A stretch of 64,000 nt of DNA, from the NCBI RefSeq assembly GCF_014203605.1, contig NZ_JACHJJ010000018.1:120133-184132 (forward strand). Reading direction: 5' to 3'. The translations under genes were made by a program, and so were the position numbers. Below are positions 54,392-62,513 of the stretch, piece after piece (positions within the stretch are counted from its first letter, which is position 1; every line of letters begins with the position of its first letter). The notes beneath the pieces were generated by a model. The model ran no database searches and had not been told where the DNA came from. It saw nothing but the letters and a program-made list of their open reading frames with translations. The DNA is from Thiemannella venezuelensis. Its GTDB lineage: Bacteria; Actinomycetota; Actinomycetes; Streptosporangiales; Streptosporangiaceae.

Positions 54392-54568
54392 ATGACGCGA
54401 CCTTCGCTCACCTGTCCGCTCTGCCGGAACACCGAGTTCCAGCAGGAACAGGGACGGCTGGACAGCCGCTGGGGCATGACCTCGCACCGGGTAACCCTGA
54501 TGATCTGCACGCGCTGCCGCTATATCCTCCAGTTCTATGACAGGCACTCCATCTTCGACTTCGACTGA
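54392..54568 (+). CDS. Small double-CxxC zinc-ribbon-like protein
   Basis: A 58-aa protein: MTRPSLTCPLCRNTEFQQEQ, then LDSRWGMTSHRVTLMICTRCRYILQFYDRHSIFDFD. Two CxxC pairs (CPLC near residue 8 and CTRC near residue 39) suit a single zinc ribbon. The spacing and the C-terminal FYDRHSIFDFD resemble small nucleic-acid-binding or regulatory zinc proteins, but I do not recognise the family. Its last 32 bp overlap the start of the acetyltransferase gene in another frame, so the two are probably coupled. Confidence 0.62.
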   Translation: MTRPSLTCPLCRNTEFQQEQGRLDSRWGMTSHRVTLMICTRCRYILQFYDRHSIFDFD

Positions 54569-55046
54569 GGTCCGCTGGGCGACGGCGGAGGAGCTGCCGG
54601 GGCTGGCGGCGGTGGAGGACGCGGCCGACGGGACGTTCGCCCCGCTGGGGATCGTCTTCCCGCCCGGGCCGGCGATGATCGCGGGGATCGACGACCCGTC
54701 GCGGGTCCTGGTCGCGGGCGAGCCGCCGGTCGGGTTCGCGCTGCTCGGCTGGGTCGACGGGAACGTCCACCTCGACCAGCTCGCGGTCCACCCCGACCAC
54801 GAGCGGCAGGGCATCGGCGGGCGGCTGGTCGAGGCGCTCTGCGCGCACGCCGCCGCGGTCGGCGCGGCGGCCGTCACGCTCACCACCTTCCGCGACGTGC
54901 CGTGGAACGCGCCCTGGTACGGCCGCCGCGGCTTCGCCGTGCTGGAGGAGGCGGAGTGGGGGCCGGAGATGGCCGCGCTGGTCGTCCACGAGCGGGAGGC
55001 GGGCATCGAGCTCGCGCCCCGCGTGGTGATGCGCCGGATCCTCTGA
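54537..55046 (+). CDS. GNAT family N-acetyltransferase
   Basis: A 169-aa GNAT: VRWATAEELPGLAAVEDAADGTF, VHLDQLAVHPDHERQGIGGRLVEALCAHA (acetyl-CoA loop RQGIGG at about residue 85-90), VTLTTFRDVPWNAPWYGRRGFAVLEEAE. Typical of small-molecule or aminoglycoside-like acetyltransferases; substrate unknown. Starts inside the zinc-ribbon gene (32-bp overlap). Convergent with menA. Confidence 0.9.
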   Translation: MTGTPSSTSTEVRWATAEELPGLAAVEDAADGTFAPLGIVFPPGPAMIAGIDDPSRVLVAGEPPVGFALLGWVDGNVHLDQLAVHPDHERQGIGGRLVEALCAHAAAVGAAAVTLTTFRDVPWNAPWYGRRGFAVLEEAEWGPEMAALVVHEREAGIELAPRVVMRRIL

Positions 55047-55134
55047 GCGGAGCGGCCCGCCGGACGGCGGTTGCGCGCAAGGGGCCGTGCCGGGCGCCCG
55101 GGAAGCGGTGGCGGGCCTTCTCAGGCCCGGCCGC

Positions 55135-56004
55135 TCACAGGGCCAGGCCGACGGTGAACAGCAGGCCGAAGGCCAGCTGGAGGCGGCCGGTCTGCTGGAG
55201 CGTGGTGATCAGCGCCGGTCCGGTGGCCCCGGCGCGCACCGCGCGCACCGGGGGCACCGCCAGCGGCGCGGCGAGCACGCCCAGCGCCGCGAACGGGTGC
55301 CAGGGGGCCAGGGCCAGGCAGATCGCCAGCGGCAGGACCAGGCAGAGGACGTAGAGCGTGCGGGTACGGCTCTCGCCGAGGACGACGGCCATGGTGCGCT
55401 TGCCCGCCGGCCCGTCGGTCACGATGTCGCGCAGGTTGTTGACCACCAGCATCGCGCAGGCCAGCAGGCCGACGGGGACGGCGGCGGCCACCGCGGTCCA
55501 GGGCAGGCGCTCCAGCTGGACGAAGGCGGTGCCCGCCACGGCCACCAGGCCGAAGAAGACGAAGACCGAGATCTCGCCGAGCGCGCGGTAGCCGTACGGG
55601 CGCGCGCCGCCGGTGTAGAACCAGGCCGCCGCGATCGAGGCCGCGCCGACCAGCAGCATCCACCACGCCCGGGTGGCCACGACCAGGACCAGCCCGGCCG
55701 CGGCGGCGGCCAGGAAGCAGCCCAGCGCGGCCGCCAGGACCTGGCGGGGGGCGGCGGCGCCGGATCCGACCAGGCGCATCGGGCCGACCCGGTCGTCGTC
55801 GGTGCCGCGCACGCCGTCGCTGTAGTCGTTGGCGTAGTTCACCCCGATCTGGAGGGCGAGCGCCACGAACAGGGCGAGCAGGGCCCGCCACCACATCGCC
55901 CCGCCGTACCCGGCGGCGACGCCGGTGCCGACGGCGACCGGGACGACGGCGGCGGGAAGGGTGCGCGGGCGGGCGCCGGCGATCCACTGGCTCGGAGTGG
56001 CCAT
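55135..56004 (-). CDS. menA: 1,4-dihydroxy-2-naphthoate polyprenyltransferase MenA
   Basis: A 289-aa integral membrane prenyltransferase of the UbiA family that attaches a polyprenyl chain to DHNA in menaquinone synthesis. N-terminal WIAGARPRTLPAAVVPVAVGTGVAAGYGG, first Asp-rich motif NYANDYSDGVRGTDDDRVGPMRLVGSG (about residues 53-80), second region NNLRDIVTDGPAGKRTMAVVLGESRTR (about 188-215), and about eight membrane helices. The other men genes are not in the window. Confidence 0.95.
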   Translation of the reverse strand: MATPSQWIAGARPRTLPAAVVPVAVGTGVAAGYGGAMWWRALLALFVALALQIGVNYANDYSDGVRGTDDDRVGPMRLVGSGAAAPRQVLAAALGCFLAAAAAGLVLVVATRAWWMLLVGAASIAAAWFYTGGARPYGYRALGEISVFVFFGLVAVAGTAFVQLERLPWTAVAAAVPVGLLACAMLVVNNLRDIVTDGPAGKRTMAVVLGESRTRTLYVLCLVLPLAICLALAPWHPFAALGVLAAPLAVPPVRAVRAGATGPALITTLQQTGRLQLAFGLLFTVGLAL

Positions 56005-56179
56005 GGTGCTGCGGGTTCCTCTCGGGGGTGTCCGGCGGCCCGGAGCCGTCTGAGGTCGTGGGGGGCTCGGGCGGGTCCGCCGGGTCGGGGGCGGCTCGGA
56101 CTGTGCGGGAGGGCCGGGGGCGGTGCCGCCGACGTCGGACCCGGGACCCGCCCGGCGCGTGGCGGGCCGGGAGGCGGTC

Positions 56180-56791
56180 CTAGCTGATGTCGGTGGCCAG
56201 GCGGATCATCCGCACCGGGCGGCCCATGTTCAGGACCCGCTCGGCGCCGTCCTCGCCCCAGCCCGCCGACTCCAGGAAGCCGAGCAGCTGGTAGTTGTCG
56301 GCGAACACCCACGTCACGACGGTGTGGTAGCCGTCCTCGCGCAGGTGGTCGACCGTGGCGTTGAGCAGGCGGCTGCCGTGGCCGCGCCGGACGTGGTCGG
56401 GGTCCACCAGGAAGGTGAGCATCTCGGCGGTGGTCGTGGGGTCGAGGTCGGGGTCCTCGGCGGGGGCGTGGGAGGCCAGGCCCACCACGCGCTCCGCGGC
56501 CTGCATCGCCGCCAGGGCCTCGATCCCGCCGGGGCCGAGCGCGGGGAACGCGTCGGTGTCCAGGACGACCTGCTCCACCGCGACCAGCACGCGGTGCCGG
56601 GAGGTCGGCGGGGTGACGATCGCCTCGTCCCACTGCCGCCGCCACATCTGCTCGGCGGCCGGACCGGTCATCTGCTCCAGCGGTCCCTCGGGCAGGAACT
56701 CGCGGTAGCCGTACCGCCAGGCGCGGATCTGGGTGCCAGTGACCGCGTCGACATCATCATGCCGAGCCGCTCGCACCCCTACGTCTGCCAT
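56180..56791 (-). CDS. GNAT family N-acetyltransferase
   Basis: A 203-aa GNAT protein: ADVGVRAARHDDVDAVTGTQIRAWRYGYREFLPEGPLEQM, EMLTFLVDPDHVRRGHGSRLLNATVDHLREDGYHTVVTWVFADNYQLLGFLESAGW. The RRGHGS acetyl-CoA loop is at about residue 140. Substrate unknown. The ATG at 56791 is preferred over the frame-extended start because the 13 extra residues are charged and not conserved-looking. Confidence 0.88.
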   Translation of the reverse strand: MADVGVRAARHDDVDAVTGTQIRAWRYGYREFLPEGPLEQMTGPAAEQMWRRQWDEAIVTPPTSRHRVLVAVEQVVLDTDAFPALGPGGIEALAAMQAAERVVGLASHAPAEDPDLDPTTTAEMLTFLVDPDHVRRGHGSRLLNATVDHLREDGYHTVVTWVFADNYQLLGFLESAGWGEDGAERVLNMGRPVRMIRLATDIS

Positions 56792-56919
56792 CTCGGCCCG
56801 CTCCTTATCTGCCGTACGCCGCCAGGACACGCCGTCCCGTGGACTTCCAGGCCGCGCGAGCGGGCGTCAGGCGGATGGACCCATGAGACAGGTAGTTACA
56901 CCGTATCGGGGAATCTGGC

Positions 56920-57546
56920 TCACAGATGACGTGAACCTGTCTCCGTCTGACGACGTGCCCGATATGCCCTTGTCTTGGTGCGGTTGCCGCAGACCTTCAT
57001 CGAGCACCAGGAGCGGGAGCGGTTCTTGGAGGAGTCGACGAACGCCCACTGGCAGGTGCTCTCCGTGCACACCTTCAGCCGGGGCCAGGCGCCCTCGGCG
57101 TGGACCGCCATCACGGCGGCGGCGATCCTGGCGAGCCCGCCGAGGACCCCGGGCACCACGGGCTCCAGCACCGGGCCGCCGGGGGTCAGGACGACCGCCA
57201 CGGGCAGCCGGTCGAACGCGTGGGGGAGCGCCGGAGGGAGGCCGCCGTGCCCCTCGCGTCCCCCGGGGCCGCCGTCCGGGTCTCCGGAGCCGCTGTCCCC
57301 CCGGTCGCTGTCCCCCCGGTCGCTGTCCCCGCGCCGGCCGTGGTGGTGGCGGAGCGCGGCGCGCAGGGCCTCCCGCAGGTCCACGGCGGAGGCCAGCTCC
57401 TCGTCGCCGGCGACGGCCTCCGCCTCGACCAGGCCGCGCCTGCGCAGCCACGCGGCCAGCGCGTCGGGGGAGGGGAGCGCGTCGGTGCCGCTCTCGACGT
57501 CGTAGCTGTTGACGAAGTCGCACACCAGGGCGGCGGGGTCGGTCAT
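56920..57546 (-). CDS. CGNR zinc finger / ABATE domain transcription factor
   Basis: A 208-aa protein with an N-terminal ABATE domain (LVCDFVNSYDVESGTDALPSPDALAAWLRRRGL, VDLREALRAALR) and C-terminal CGNR zinc finger (VCTESTCQWAFVDSSKNRSRSWCSMKVCGNRTKTRAYRARR, residues ~158-200). Members are stress-type transcription regulators of unknown ligand. An internal run GDSDRGDSDRGDSGSGD and a Gly-rich region come from a DNA tandem repeat. Start MTDPAALVCDF at 57546. Confidence 0.9.
   Translation of the reverse strand: MTDPAALVCDFVNSYDVESGTDALPSPDALAAWLRRRGLVEAEAVAGDEELASAVDLREALRAALRHHHGRRGDSDRGDSDRGDSGSGDPDGGPGGREGHGGLPPALPHAFDRLPVAVVLTPGGPVLEPVVPGVLGGLARIAAAVMAVHAEGAWPRLKVCTESTCQWAFVDSSKNRSRSWCSMKVCGNRTKTRAYRARRQTETGSRHL
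57291..57335. repeat. 15-bp tandem repeat inside the CGNR gene
   Basis: CGCTGTCCCCCCGGT occurs twice exactly (57291-57305, 57306-57320) and a third partial copy ends at 57335. It encodes GDSDR-type repeats in the linker between the ABATE and CGNR domains, so length could vary between strains. Confidence 0.85.
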
Positions 57547-57685
57547 GGCATGAACCACCTCTCTCACACCACTGTACGGCAGTAGAGGGTTGTGCTTGAT
57601 CCGCCACCCGGCCCGGCCTCCTCGACGGCGTCGGCGGGAAGCCGCCGACGGGTCCGCCGCCTCGTCCGGAGCGCTCCTGCGTCCG

Positions 57686-59098
57686 TCACGGCGGCTCCAC
57701 CGCCGCCCTGCCGACGGCCAGGGCCAGCCGCCCGACGCCCTCGGCCAGCTCCGAGAGGTGGGCCGCGGCCGTGTGCGTGAGGCGGATCCTGGGGCCCGGC
57801 GGCTCGGCCGGGTGGTAGATGCGCCCCGGGCTCACCGTCACCCCCGCCCGGCGGGCCGCCTCCACCACGTTCTCCTCGTCGAGGTCCTGCGGGAGCCGTA
57901 CCCACAGGTGCAGGCCGCCCCGGGGGACGAGGTGGAGCCCGGCGGCGGGCAGCCGGGCGGCGAGCGCGGCGGCGAGCGCGTCCCTGCGGGCCGTCAGCTC
58001 GGTGGAGAGGGCCGACAGGTGACGGGGCCACGCCGGTGAGCTGATGAGCTCCAGGGCGGTCTCCTGGAGCGGCCTGGCGACGAAGAACGACTCCACGAGC
58101 TGGCTCGCCCGGAGCCGGTGCGCGGCGGGTCCCCGGGCGATCACTCCCGCGACGCGCATGCTCGGGGCCAGGACCTTGGTCAGCGAGTTGACGTGCACGA
58201 CGGTGCCGTGGGCGTCGAGCGCGATGAGCGGCGGCGGGACGGGCGCGGTCGCGAAGTAGCGGGCGTAGTCGTCCTCGATCACGAACGCCCCCGCCGCCCG
58301 CGCCACCGCGAGCACCTGCTCGCGGCGCTCCAGCGGGAGCGTCGCGCCGGTCGGGTTGTGCAGGGTCGGCTGGCAGAAGAAGACCCGCGCCCCGGTGACG
58401 GCGAAGGCCTCGGCGAGGAGTTCGGGCCGCACGCCGTCGCGGTCGATCGGCACGGCGGTCGCCCGGAGCCCGGCGGCCCGCGCGGCGGCCAGCGCGCCCG
58501 GGTAGGTGGGGGTCTCGACGAGCACGGGCGTGCCCGGGGCGGCCAGGGCGCGGAAGGCGTGGGTGAGGGCCGACTGCCCTCCGCTGACCACGAGGGCGTC
58601 GGAGGCGGTGACGTCGCCCCCGGCCTCCCCGGCGAACCACCGGCGCAGCTCCGCCAGGCCGGTGAGCGGCGGGAGCGCCCAGACGTCGGGACGGCGCAGC
58701 GCCCGCGAGGCGGCGGCGCCGAGGGCCCGGGACGGGCGCAGCGCCGGGTTGAGGTAGCCGCCCGTCAGCGGGACGACCCCGTCGGGCGGGGGCGTGAGCA
58801 GACCGCTCACCCCGGCGTCGTCCACCGCCCGGTCGCCGAGCGCGACCGTCTGCCAGGACAGGTCGGCGGTGCCGCTCTGGCGGGCGGTCCGGGGGGCGAC
58901 GTAGGTCCCGCTGCCGGGCCTGGTGACCACCCGTCCCTCGGCGGCCAGCCGCCCGAGCGCCCGCGAGACGGTCACCGGGCTGACGCCGTGCAGCCGGACC
59001 AGCTCCCGGCTGGACGGCAGCCGGTCACCGGGCCGGAGCCGCTCGGCCTCCTCACGCAGGATGGCGGCCAATCGGACGATACTGCTATCGTCTTTCAT
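57686..59098 (-). CDS. MocR-type regulator: GntR winged helix fused to aminotransferase domain
   Basis: A 470-aa PLP-dependent regulator. The N-terminal wHTH (MKDDSSIVRLAAILREEAERLRPGDRLPSSRELVRLHGVSPVTVSRALGRLAAEGRVVTRPGSGTYVAPR, 1-70) is joined to a type-I aminotransferase fold with SGGQSALTHAFRALA, FCQPTLHNPTGATLPLERRE, VIEDDYARYFA and the PLP-Lys segment HVNSLTKVLAPSMRVAG. Divergent from the EamA gene; the two start codons overlap. It probably controls that exporter. Start ATG 59098, with no leader. Confidence 0.92.
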   Translation of the reverse strand: MKDDSSIVRLAAILREEAERLRPGDRLPSSRELVRLHGVSPVTVSRALGRLAAEGRVVTRPGSGTYVAPRTARQSGTADLSWQTVALGDRAVDDAGVSGLLTPPPDGVVPLTGGYLNPALRPSRALGAAASRALRRPDVWALPPLTGLAELRRWFAGEAGGDVTASDALVVSGGQSALTHAFRALAAPGTPVLVETPTYPGALAAARAAGLRATAVPIDRDGVRPELLAEAFAVTGARVFFCQPTLHNPTGATLPLERREQVLAVARAAGAFVIEDDYARYFATAPVPPPLIALDAHGTVVHVNSLTKVLAPSMRVAGVIARGPAAHRLRASQLVESFFVARPLQETALELISSPAWPRHLSALSTELTARRDALAAALAARLPAAGLHLVPRGGLHLWVRLPQDLDEENVVEAARRAGVTVSPGRIYHPAEPPGPRIRLTHTAAAHLSELAEGVGRLALAVGRAAVEPP

Positions 59099-59114
59099 GA
59101 GAGACAACGATAGC
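59076..59114. promoter_or_regulatory. Three ACGATA/TATCGT boxes at the divergent MocR/EamA start
   Basis: ACGATA (59076-59081), TATCGT (59086-59091) and ACGATAGC (59107-59114) flank the overlapping start codons. The first two form ACGATA-N4-TATCGT. The box TATCGT lies 5 bases before the EamA ATG and, on the minus strand, 8 bases before the MocR ATG, so it could act as -10 in both directions as well as be the operator. Confidence 0.55.
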
Positions 59115-60029
59115 GCTACTGTCCTGAGCCGAGTAGCGGCTCCTCCCTCCCGGGCGCGCAGGAGCGCGGCGTGGCGGGGGACGGCGCTGGCGAGTCTCGG
59201 GGTGCTGGCGTTCTCGGGGTCGTTCCCGGCGACGGTGTTCGCGATGGAGGGCTTCGATCCCTACCTGGTGGCGATCGGGCGGGCGGTTCCGGCGGGGTGC
59301 GCGGCCCTGCTCCTCCTGCTGGCCGCCGGGGTCCCGCTGCTGCCGCCCCGGGCGCATCTGCGGTCATACCTCGTCATCGCGGCCGGGGTGGTCTTCGGCT
59401 TCCCCGTCTTCAGCGGGCTCGCGCTCGACTCCGGGGCGAGCACCGCGCACGCCGCCGTGGTCGTCGGGCTGCTGCCCGCCGCGACCGCGGCCTGCGCGGT
59501 GCTCCGGGCGGGGGAGCGGCCCCGGGCGCTGTTCTGGGTGTCCTGCGGCCTCGGCGCGGTCTCCGTCACCGCGTTCACCCTCAGCCGGGGCGGCGGCCGC
59601 GTCACCGGCGCCGACCTGCTGCTCGTGGCGGCCCTGCTCTCGGCCGCGGCCGGGTACACCGAGGGCGGCCGCCTGGCCCGGGAGACCCCCGGCTGGCGGG
59701 TGATCTCCCACGCCCTGGTCGTCGCCCTGCCGCTCACCGTCCCGGCGGCCGCCGTACTGGCGCTGACCACCGAGGTACGGCCCGGCGCGGCGGCCCTGGC
59801 CGGGTTCGCCTACGCCGGGCTGGTCTCCATGTTCCTCGGCTTCATCCCCTGGTACGCGGGACTGGCCATGGGCGGCATCGCCCGCGCGGGGCAGACCCAG
59901 CTCGCCCAGCCGCTGCTGACGCTGGCGTGGGCCTGGCTCCTGCTCGGCGAGCGGTTCGGGCCGGCCACGCTCGCGGGCGCGCTGGCCGTACTCGGGTGTG
60001 TCGCCATGACGCAGCGCGCCCGGTCTTGA
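59097..60029 (+). CDS. EamA/DMT family transporter
   Basis: A 310-aa membrane protein with about ten helices: WRGTALASLGVLAFSGSFPATVFAMEGFDPYLVAIGRAVPAGCAALLLLLAAGVPLL, HAAVVVGLLPAATAACAVL, FAYAGLVSMFLGFIPWYAGLAMGGIARAGQTQLAQPLLTLAWAWLLLGERF. EamA/DMT fold, usually an exporter of metabolites or amino acids. Start ATG 59097 shares two bases with the divergent MocR ATG (59098), leaving room for leaderless transcripts on both strands. Confidence 0.9.
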   Translation: MRDNDSATVLSRVAAPPSRARRSAAWRGTALASLGVLAFSGSFPATVFAMEGFDPYLVAIGRAVPAGCAALLLLLAAGVPLLPPRAHLRSYLVIAAGVVFGFPVFSGLALDSGASTAHAAVVVGLLPAATAACAVLRAGERPRALFWVSCGLGAVSVTAFTLSRGGGRVTGADLLLVAALLSAAAGYTEGGRLARETPGWRVISHALVVALPLTVPAAAVLALTTEVRPGAAALAGFAYAGLVSMFLGFIPWYAGLAMGGIARAGQTQLAQPLLTLAWAWLLLGERFGPATLAGALAVLGCVAMTQRARS

Positions 60030-60033
60030 AAGA

Positions 60034-60073
60034 TGTGACATCGAAGAGCATGGTGTGGGATACAGGTGTCACA
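60034..60073. promoter_or_regulatory. Inverted repeat TGTGACA-N26-TGTCACA upstream of the R2-like gene
   Basis: TGTGACA (60034-60040) and TGTCACA (60067-60073) are exact reverse complements, centred about 35 bp before the R2-like ATG. The left copy also forms GATGTGACATC, a near-palindrome. The binding protein is unknown. Confidence 0.4.
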
Positions 60074-60087
60074 AAAGGGGTGGAGAC

Positions 60088-61110
60088 ATGGCGGACCTGA
60101 CCATTCCCGACGGCGGCTTCTGGCCCGCGCCGGAGATCCCGCAGCCGAACATCTATCCCATGGAGTGGCGGGTCGAGACCGAGAAGCTCGCCGCCATCTA
60201 CGAGAAGTCCAAGCGCATGCTCTGGAACCCCGCCGACCTGCCCTGGGACGGCCTCGACCCGGCCGACTTCACCGCCGAGCAGCGCCTGGGGATCATGTAC
60301 TGGTTCTCGGTGCTGGCCAACTTCGACGCCTCCGGTCCGGCCGTCTTCGCCCGCGCCACCATCCAGGCGTTCGAGAAGCACGAGGAGGACCCGGTCAGGA
60401 AGTGCTTCTTCTCGATCACCCGTGACGAGATGAACCACGAGGAGTGCTGCCAGCGCACCATCGCCCGGCTCTGGCCGGGCGGGCCGCTGAACTGGACCCC
60501 GGAGACCGACCTGGAGAAGGCGGCGCACAACAACATCGGCTGGCTCTACCACAACGGCGGCCGCTACTGGACGGGCTACAGCGGCGCGGTCGGCAAGTAC
60601 ACCCTGCCCGTGCTGTTCACCAGCTTCATGATGGGGGAGATGGCCGCCTCCACCCTCTTCCGCGGCATGGCCTCCGGCACCCGGCACCCGGTCTTCGGCG
60701 AGATGTTCCACCGCATCGGCCGCGACGAGTCCCGCCACCTGCAGATCTGCATGACGATCCTGGAGAACGAGTGGCCCGGGCTCACCGACGAGACCCGCTC
60801 CCTCATCACGCGCCAGCTCCGCGCCGGGTTCGTCTTCCTGTCCATGATCCTCTGGGAGCCGCCGGAGGGCTTCTGGGAGCTGCCGCCGTACTTCCTGCAC
60901 AACCACCGGGTGCTGATGGACCACGCCCGCGACGCCGGCCTCGGCGTGCTGTCGTACGAGGAGCAGGCCGAGAACTGGCGGGTCGCGATGGCCCGGATCC
61001 GCGCGATCGTGGAGCGCTGGGGCATCGAGTTCCCGGCGATCCCGGAGCTGGACATCGAGGGCGTCGAGGTCGGCTTCCTCGACCCCGAGGACATCATCCC
61101 GGTGTTCTGA
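60088..61110 (+). CDS. R2-like (ferritin-fold) diiron protein
   Basis: A 340-aa all-helical protein. Candidate diiron ligands are Asp80 (FSVLANFDASG), Glu114-xx-His117 (FSITRDEMNHEECC), Glu184 (MMGEMAAS) and Glu214-xx-His217 (GRDESRHLQICM), the ExxH pattern of ribonucleotide reductase R2 and related oxygenases. It lacks the long R2 C-terminus and no R1 gene is near, so an oxygenase or R2-like oxidase is more likely than a reductase subunit. The first ligand being Asp is like class Ia R2. AurF-type N-oxygenase is another option. Its own inverted repeat lies upstream; a hemerythrin gene follows. Confidence 0.78.
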   Translation: MADLTIPDGGFWPAPEIPQPNIYPMEWRVETEKLAAIYEKSKRMLWNPADLPWDGLDPADFTAEQRLGIMYWFSVLANFDASGPAVFARATIQAFEKHEEDPVRKCFFSITRDEMNHEECCQRTIARLWPGGPLNWTPETDLEKAAHNNIGWLYHNGGRYWTGYSGAVGKYTLPVLFTSFMMGEMAASTLFRGMASGTRHPVFGEMFHRIGRDESRHLQICMTILENEWPGLTDETRSLITRQLRAGFVFLSMILWEPPEGFWELPPYFLHNHRVLMDHARDAGLGVLSYEEQAENWRVAMARIRAIVERWGIEFPAIPELDIEGVEVGFLDPEDIIPVF

Positions 61111-61196
61111 GCGCTCCGGCGGGGAGATCGGTGTCCGCTCCGGGATGGTAGAACTCGTCGGTCGGTATCGCGGAGCGACCCATCCGGAGGATGAGC

Positions 61197-61730
61197 ATGG
61201 ACGCACGGTCCGAGGCGGGCGACCGCCTCACCGCCCTGGGCACGCAACTGCTCGAAGTGCACATCTGGCTCCGCGAGATGCTGGAGGACCTCCAGGAGGG
61301 CATCGACGACTACTTCGACGGCAGGGGGCTCCCGCCGCGGGACCTGCGCGCCCACTGCCTGTCCTTCTGCACGGCGCTGACGCGCCACCACACCGGAGAG
61401 GACAGGGGCGCGTTCCCGGCGATCGCCGAGGAGTTCCCCGAGCTGCGCCAGGTCCTCTCCGACCTGCGCACGGACCACAACCAGCTCGACTGGCTGATGG
61501 GGAACCTGCAGAAACTGCTCGAATCCCTCCCAGAGGAACCGGACCCGGCCACGGCCGCCAAGGTGCGCGAGGAGGTGGGGGCACTGTCGGCGATCATGCA
61601 GACGCACTTCATCTACGAGGAGAAGAAGCTGATCTCCGTGCTCAACTCGATGGACGTGCCCGAGTGGCGGGAGCGCAGGCCCGACTTCCTGCTGACCGAC
61701 GAGGACGAGCCCCGGCCTTCTCCCCGGTGA
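61197..61730 (+). CDS. Hemerythrin domain-containing protein
   Basis: A 177-aa helical-bundle protein with the hemerythrin HHE ligand pattern. It has His in LEVHIWLREM, His-His-x2-Glu in ALTRHHTGEDRGAF, His in LRTDHNQLDWLM and His-x3-Glu-Glu in MQTHFIYEEKKLI. It binds a diiron site and may sense or carry O2/NO or handle iron. ATG 61197 chosen, since CCGGAGG directly abuts the alternative ATG at 61191. Same strand as the R2-like gene, 86 bp apart. Confidence 0.9.
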   Translation: MDARSEAGDRLTALGTQLLEVHIWLREMLEDLQEGIDDYFDGRGLPPRDLRAHCLSFCTALTRHHTGEDRGAFPAIAEEFPELRQVLSDLRTDHNQLDWLMGNLQKLLESLPEEPDPATAAKVREEVGALSAIMQTHFIYEEKKLISVLNSMDVPEWRERRPDFLLTDEDEPRPSPR

Positions 61731-61838
61731 GGTCTTCACCGGCCGCCCGCTCGGGCGGGACGCCGACCCGGCGGCGGTGACCACGCCGGCAGGCCCGGCG
61801 CGGCGGGGAAGCCCGCCGCGCCGGACCGGCCGCCGGGC

Positions 61839-62243
61839 TCAGCCGGTTCCGAACGGGTTGTTGACGGCGTAGCGCCAGAGCCCGTCGGGGCCGCGTCGCG
61901 CGACGTCGGCCGCCGTCCCCTGGAGGCGGACCTCCTCGCCGCCGCGCGCCGTGCCGTGGACGGACCAGTCGACGACGAGCAGGGCGGTGTCCCCGGCGAC
62001 GTAGGCGTGCCGGAGCCGGGCGTCCATCGGCAGGCCGAACCCGAGGAGGTGCCGCTCGGCGGCGGCCCGCCCATCGCCCGTGACGGGATGGCCGGGGCCG
62101 GGGACGAGCACGCCGGGGTCGTCGTAGAGGAGGTCCAGCCGACCGGTGTCCCCGGAGTTGAACGCGTCCACGTAGGCCGCGGGAAGCCGCGTGACGTCGT
62201 CGGGAGGGACCGTGCGCAGAACGCCGTCGTCATGATTCGTCAT
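61839..62243 (-). CDS. SnoaL/NTF2-like protein (DUF4440-like)
   Basis: A 134-aa protein with an NTF2-like cone fold: DDVTRLPAAYVDAFNSGDTGRLDLLYDDPGVLVPGPGHPVTGDGRAAAERHLLGFGL, ALLVVDWSVHGTARGGEEVRLQGTAADVARRGPDGLWRYAVNNPFG. Function ranges from polyketide cyclase to binding protein. Start at MTNHDDGV; divergent from the peroxiredoxin across a 270-bp gap in which I see no gene. Confidence 0.85.
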   Translation of the reverse strand: MTNHDDGVLRTVPPDDVTRLPAAYVDAFNSGDTGRLDLLYDDPGVLVPGPGHPVTGDGRAAAERHLLGFGLPMDARLRHAYVAGDTALLVVDWSVHGTARGGEEVRLQGTAADVARRGPDGLWRYAVNNPFGTG

Positions 62244-62513
62244 GACACACGCATCGTACCACAAAAACGATCTTCCTGGATGGGGGTCCGCCCGCCGCGC
62301 CGGGCACCGCCGCCCCGGGCGGGGCTCCGTGGAAGAGATCGCCGGTGGGCTCTTGCCCGGCTGATCGCGGGGCATCATCCTTGGTCTGTCCCGCCGGCCC
62401 TCCCGCGCCGTACGGCGGAGCGGAGGGACAGGAGCGCAGGGACGCCGACCTCCGGCCGCGTCCGTCACGCGGTGCCCGCCGGAGGTCGCCGATCGCTACC
62501 GGAAGGACCTGTC

